A stretch of DNA of 64,000 nucleotides from positions 47,639,924-47,703,923 of the forward strand of contig OX393581.1 in the NCBI GenBank assembly GCA_947652605.1, in the 5' to 3' direction. The notes under the pieces are model-generated. The model did no database searches. It had not been told where the DNA came from and worked only from the letters and a program-made list of their open reading frames with translations. This document shows, piece after piece, positions 60,099 to 64,000 of the stretch. Source of the DNA: Elmis aenea. Lineage: Eukaryota; Arthropoda; Insecta; Coleoptera; Elmidae. The translations under genes were made by a program, and so were the position numbers. Position 1 is the stretch's first letter; each line of letters opens with the position of its first letter.

Positions 60099-60104
60099 TT
60101 TATT
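60099..60104 (-). promoter_or_regulatory. Likely polyadenylation signal of the lipase gene
   Basis: AATAAA on the - strand about 60 bp after the lipase stop. A second AATAAA at 60155-60160 is only four bases from the stop and is a less likely site. Confidence 0.5.
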
Positions 60105-60163
60105 TCAAAAAGTTGTAATTACTTTCTTCTATGGTATACACAAACTTGTTACTTTTTATTTGT

Positions 60164-60453
60164 TTAACAATTCGTATATTGCATGTTTTTCATAACTGAC
60201 ATGATTTTGGTGTATACATTGTTGGACACATCATTTGAATATAAGAAATCCATGTTGTTGGTTAATCGATCAAATTTAACTTTTTCCACTACATTTGGCA
60301 GTTTCGATATCAAGGTGTAAACATCCTCAGGTTGTGTTAGATAATCGTCCATTGTGTAGAATACAGCGACAGGGGTTGTAACTTTATTCAACTCGTATTC
60401 GTCGGTAGATCTTTTCATTACTGCAGCATCAGTGTTGTATTTTATAAAACGCC
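60164..60453 (-). CDS. Lipase-like gene, last exon
   Basis: Residues 334-429, RFIKYNTDAAVMKRSTDEYE, LNKVTTPVAVFYTMDDYLTQ, PEDVYTLISKLPNVVEKVKF, DRLTNNMDFLYSNDV..., stop at 60164-60166. It contains the acid residue region and the position of the missing catalytic His (Asn400). Acceptor TTTTACAG. The exon's first bases happen to resemble a TACAGGGCG repeat tip. Confidence 0.92.
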
Positions 60454-63182
60454 CTGTAAAATTAAAATTGCGTGTTAGACGAAGGGTTTGCGTGGAATCT
60501 AATTAAAAAGGTGAAAAAATCATCAATTGCTGCCTTTAAAATGCACTGAATAACTTAAGTGATACGATGCTAAACTCATTTAAATTATATAACTGTATGG
60601 AGTCTGGCCGTACAGCGATAATCAAACTTTTTTTCGGTATGAAATGATCATGCACTTTGCATCCAAGCCACTTGTTCATCTCAGAAATCAACGAGAGGAG
60701 TATTAACTTAATATTAATAATTTATAAACTCAAGTACATACCACTTTCCATTAATTGGGTATAATGGATTATTTGTCTAGTGGAAGTTCCAGCTGGGAAA
60801 TCACTTTCCATTAATTGGGTATAATGGTTGATTGGTCTTGTGGAAGATCCAGCTGAGAAATGATCGATTGCTCTTGCAACGGTGGTCTAAATAAATTTAT
60901 CAGTTAAGAAAACGATAGTTTCTTACAAATAATATATACTAGAAACAAACAGTTTTGTTAAAAGAGTAGTAATACTTTTATGAAAATATTTTATTGAAAT
61001 GAATATAATCAGGCAGTAAACGGTGCTGATTTATAGCAAAATTATAACACTTCATCAAATAAACAGACTATAAAGAGTGACATTAGCTAACGCGTTATAC
61101 GGGTAAAATTTTTATTATAGAACTGAAAGATTCAGGTAAAATTAGGCAAAATTATAAAACAAACAAACTGACTCTTAGAATATGTAACAGTGTTAGCAAC
61201 TATCAGGGAAAACTATTAAAAAATATATATATCTAAATAACATAGGTACAAGTTGCTGTGTATGTTATTAGTAGATAATACTTACAGTATTAAGATTTTT
61301 AGAGTTGTATCCATTGAGGAGGAAATACACATTCTTGCACATCATTTCATTACATCCTAGAGATTGGCAATGTTTCGTACCACCTTCAGTAATTAATTCA
61401 GTCGATGGTTTGAATTCATTGGCACCCAAATGTTTCGTAATCCACTGTAAAGAAAAAAGTAATGTCTTTATAATATTTAGCTTTAGCTACTTCCTAAGAA
61501 CAAAAGTTAAATTTTCTGCTCCAAACTTATTTTTTAGATTATTTTTTTTAAATCGATATCTACATTTAAATTTAATAACCAATAAAAATGTGTTTGGTGT
61601 TTTTGTTTTCTTACGTTTTAGTTTTAAACGATTGTATAATTTAAGCAGTATTTTAAAGGGAAAATTAATTTTTTCTACTCATGTATTTGAAAATTGTCAT
61701 TTTCTCATTTCCTACTCTACATGAAAGTTTTACTTTCGTCTCTAGTGGCGAAAATTAATTTTCGCCACTAGTAGTCAGTCTCAAAATCAAATTGTAAAAT
61801 TGACGATTTTTTTTAGCTTAAACTCATAATAAACTAAAATTGCGTTAATATTCTTATCAAATAATTAAATTTCAATGTAGCATTTTATATAAAAGCCTAA
61901 GAATGGTACAAAAATTAATATTAAACATATTTCGTTTGCAGGTTATAATTTTATTTATGTCAATGTCAGTGTGGTGGTGTCGCTATGGAAATGAAATGAT
62001 TAATTAATACTTTATACATAATAATTGCCATTTGGTTCGTTTGCATTAACGTTCGTTCTATAATATAATTTTAATTTCATAGAAAAAACAGCATTTACGA
62101 CTCGAAATGTTATCAGTTTTTTCGTGAGGTGAGATTTGCTCACTCGCCGCTTCGTGGCTCGTGAATAAATCTCACCTAACGAATAAAACTGGACTTTCAT
62201 TTCTTGTTGTAAAATATACTATTAACGAAGCAAGTAGTTGTCTAAGAAAATAATAATAGCACGGAGCGCCTAAAAGACCCAAGACTCAGAGTAGCGCACA
62301 TTTAAGATGACATTTTGTTATTTTTACTTACCCCTGAAGATTGTCTGTGTTCGGATATGTATCGGAGCATTTGAGTTTTGCATTTATCCATAAAAGCTAC
62401 AGGTCCAAGCGAAATCATTCCTTGTATTTTTTGATTATACTGGGGCAGCTGGGATGCCATAACATAGAACACAGCACTGCCCTGCATATGGCCAATGTAA
62501 TAAGTCTTTTCTTTGCCGCTTATTTTCAAGACTTCGTCAATTATGGCAGGCAAATCTTTTACTCCCATTTCATGCAAGCTGTTTTAAAAAAGCTTGCATT
62601 ACTTTAATCTCGTAAATTACAAAAGTATTATAATGGTATAGTTACGTCCAAATTCGATCGGGTTATAAAAAATCAACAAGTATTGATAAAACGTATTTTT
62701 TGAGATTTGTGTATTGAATACATAATTTCGTACCTGAAACTCCAGAAGGCAGAATCGCGTTCAGGGTCCAAATGTGTGTGTTTACGTCCATACCTACTTC
62801 CTCTTGTACTTCCTAAGTACACGTCATACCCGTTATCGGCAAGGAACATGGCCAAACTTTCAGTAGGCCCTCCAATAACGAAATCGTCAGCGCTAGATAA
62901 TAATCCGTGCATGAGAATAACAGGGGGTCTTGACGTTTCGTTTTGTCCACCGCTCATCTGGTTGTATTTGTTTACAACATCGGCAGATTCGTTTAATTCA
63001 GAAGACGTCGAAGAAGATGACAATTCTAAAGACTTCTGACTTTCAGAAAATACTGGTGTTCTTTGATTACTTCCTGGTTCACTGACACCAGAAGGAACGC
63101 GATATAAACTTAAAAGGTATTCATCTTCAGTCCGTACGGGGTGGGTTTCTACTGGGTACCCACAACTCTCAATTAGTTGAGT
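60164..63182 (-). CDS. Acid-lipase-family protein with lost catalytic residues (spliced, 5' incomplete)
   Basis: Insect lipase 1/lipase 3-type alpha/beta hydrolase (gastric/lysosomal acid lipase family), normally a secreted or lysosomal enzyme that cleaves triglycerides or sterol esters. Exons 62734-63182, 62332-62578, 61286-61444, 60742-60886 and 60164-60453 join in phase to 429 residues plus stop. Landmarks: AB-hydrolase lipase region (1-30), HGLL oxyanion motif (92-95), GYDVYLGSTRG, FWSFSLHEMG. The nucleophile elbow is GHMQG (179-183), with Met where the family has Ser; the acid region TMDDYLTQPEDV keeps Asp (369/370); the His motif NHxDF reads NNMDF (399-403). Hydrolysis by the usual triad should be impossible. 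The normal length is about 400, so the extra comes from a Ser/Asn-rich insertion (about 33-84) and a 20-residue duplication. The signal-peptide exon is not visible. Intact frame and splice sites argue against a decayed pseudogene. Confidence 0.9.
60742..60861. repeat. 60-bp tandem duplication inside the lipase exon
   Basis: Units 60742-60801 and 60802-60861 both begin CACTTTCCATTAATTGGGTA and end AGCTG-GAAAT, with several substitutions between them. Sixty bases keep the frame, adding 20 residues. Confidence 0.95.
60742..60886 (-). CDS. Lipase-like gene exon with internal duplication
   Basis: Residues 286-333 plus one base: TTVARAIDHFSAGSSTRPIN, HYTQLMESDFPAGTSTRQII, HYTQLMES. The family has the PAGTSTKQ-HY-Q segment once; here it is present twice as a result of a 60-bp tandem duplication. 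Acceptor ATTTAG, donor GTATGT. Confidence 0.9.
61286..61444 (-). CDS. Lipase-like gene exon, cap region
   Basis: Residues 233-285, 53 codons in phase 0: WITKHLGANEFKPSTELITE, GGTKHCQSLGCNEMMCKNVY, FLLNGYNSKNLNT. It corresponds to the cap/lid part with the conserved LG-xEF-P motif and cysteines. Acceptor CTTTACAG, donor GTAAGT. Confidence 0.92.
61742..61771. repeat. 30-bp perfect palindrome in a lipase intron
   Basis: CTAGTGGCGAAAATT is followed directly by its exact reverse complement. No loop. A weaker inverted pair (GTGAGGTGAGATTT and AAATCTCACCTAAC, 62118-62181) lies further on in the same intron. Confidence 0.85.
62332..62578 (-). CDS. Lipase-like gene exon with altered nucleophile elbow
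   Basis: One base plus residues 151-232: LHEMGVKDLPAIIDEVLKIS, GKEKTYYIGHMQGSAVFYVM, ASQLPQYNQKIQGMISLGPV, AFMDKCKTQMLRYISEHRQS, SG. The codon at the nucleophile position is ATG. A single substitution cannot turn a TCN serine codon into ATG, so at least two changes are needed; from an AGY serine codon it also needs two. Acceptor AAAACAG, donor GTAAGT. Confidence 0.93.
62734..63182 (-). CDS. Lipase-like gene, first visible exon
   Basis: Residues 1-149 plus two bases: TQLIESCGYPVETHPVRTED, EYLLSLYRVPSGVSEPGSNQ, then a polar run with SLELSSSSTSSELNES, then RPPVILMHGLLSSADDFVIG and the YDVYLGSTRG block. It opens in phase 0 after acceptor TTTACAG, at the point where the family's mature protein begins (x-LIxxxGYPxExH). 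The signal peptide must be in an upstream exon beyond the repeat that fills 63222-64000. Confidence 0.92.
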
Positions 63183-63221
63183 CTGTAAAGTTCGAATATT
63201 TTTCTCGGTTATGAAAATAAC

Positions 63222-64000
63222 GTACAGGGTGATACAAATTGGATGGGATTACATGGGTATCTCGCTTAATATTCTAGATAGATAAACGGTTAAATTACCC
63301 AAAATGTGCAGTTTTTCAAATTCAGAACCTTTATCAAAAATATTCTATCATTTCTGGTTATTCGGTTACTAGAAACAAAGTTTTTTTTAAAAATCATATT
63401 AATAATGTGTCATATCTCCGTGATTGTTGCAAATATCGAAAAAATGTATGAAGAATATTTTTAGATATTTTTATGTAAAATTCGATGATTTAAAAAAAAT
63501 GTTTACGCTCGCCATTAAAAAGTTATGACACAAACTTACCTTTTTTTAAAGGAAAGCTTTAGTTGGCTATGGCCTATTTGAATTCCTTATTTTTTCTCAA
63601 TCCAAATATATGTACCTACATATAAGGGTTGATGTAGTTATTTTTAATAATACGCAAGTTACGAAGGTTTTTCGTTTTTTTTTTTTAAAGAAAAACAGTA
63701 GGCTGTATAAAGAAAAAAAAACAAAGTGTAAAACCTTTAAGAATTCATATGGTACAAGTTAGGAAGGTCTTTTAATTTGTTGTTGTGATAAACATTATAA
63801 ATATTTGAGCATAGGATAACAACAATATAGTCGGAATCAGCAGTTTTATAGTATATTATTGTTTGTCTTACGTTCAAATGTTTATAAAGTTTATCACAAC
63901 AACAAATTAAAAACCTTTGCTACACGTACCATGTACATTTTAAAAGGTTTTGCCCTTGTTTTTTTGTTTTCACAGCCTACTATTTTTCTTAAAAAAACCT
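63222..64000. repeat. Foldback repeat, TACAGGG family (copy 2, cut by window edge)
   Basis: Begins GTACAGGGTGATACAAATTG about 40 bp upstream of the lipase exon acceptor and matches 22530-23215 in order. From about 63690 to the edge it turns back on itself: AACAGTAGGCTGT and TTTAATTTGTTGTTGTGATA are mirrored as AACAACAAATTAAA and ACAGCCTACT. The rest of the return arm lies outside the window. Confidence 0.7.

Noticed and set aside
60445..60460. Lipase acceptor TTTTACAGGGCGTTTTA resembles a TACAGGGCG repeat tip, suggesting exonisation of a transposon
   Set aside because: The codons after it (GRFIKY) align with the family's SGxFxxY segment and the phase fits, so it is an ordinary exon; the likeness is short.
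1..64000. CRISPR array, bacterial operon, riboswitch or Rho-independent terminator
   Set aside because: The repeats are tandem monomers or transposons without regular spacers, and the genes are spliced; the DNA is eukaryotic.

Overview
This window looks like insect nuclear DNA, most likely from a beetle with a repeat-rich genome; the species cannot be named from the sequence. It is AT-rich, has no bacterial gene layout, and holds two spliced protein genes with canonical GT-AG introns. Almost everything else is transposon debris. Because of this, most open reading frames longer than 60 codons are chance or transposon ORFs, and the real genes appear only as short exons.

Gene 1 (+ strand, 6568-55132) encodes the alpha subunit of nitric-oxide-sensitive soluble guanylate cyclase (insect Gycalpha99B / vertebrate GUCY1A). 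Nine exons join in phase into 589 codons ending in a stop: degenerate H-NOX-like domain, HNOBA (PAS) domain, signalling coiled coil, class III cyclase. The first exon or exons (about 80-90 residues by comparison with the family) lie to the left of the window. Eight introns from 71 bp to 13.7 kb hold nearly all the repeats.

Gene 2 (- strand, 63182-60164) is convergent with gene 1 and encodes an insect acid-lipase-family alpha/beta hydrolase (lipase 1/lipase 3 group). Five exons give 429 codons plus stop; the signal-peptide exon lies beyond the right edge. The nucleophile serine is methionine (GHMQG instead of GHSQG) and the catalytic histidine position reads asparagine, yet the reading frame and splice sites are intact. 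It also carries a 60-bp in-frame tandem duplication and a Ser/Asn-rich insertion. This apparent lipase pseudoenzyme is the most interesting protein finding.

Repeats by region: 0-6.5 kb LINE and hAT scraps, a dispersed repeat, and a foldback element containing an assembly gap and the tail of a mariner/IS630-type transposase; 6.7-12.5 kb hAT and piggyBac remnants, a tandem array and a TIR element; 13.6-15.1 kb LINE pieces; 15.6-17.1 kb two nested hAT elements with exact 8-bp target duplications; 19.8-21.2 kb a jockey-like LINE; 22.5-23.9 kb half a foldback plus a hAT pseudogene; 27.1-28.9 kb a 1.85-kb foldback; 29.5-34.2 kb LINEs; 34.7-36.6 kb a hAT containing a hairpin and a foldback; 38.1-46 kb LINEs and a hAT with exact target duplication; 48.4-50.2 kb a 1.8-kb foldback; 50.4-52.1 kb an intronic satellite; 53.6-54.4 kb a second tandem array; 55.3-58.8 kb three more elements ending in TACAGGG. 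The motif TACAGGGTG or its complement occurs more than 40 times and defines the dominant local family, whose only visible candidate for a mobilising enzyme is the mariner-type transposase tail near 3.6 kb.
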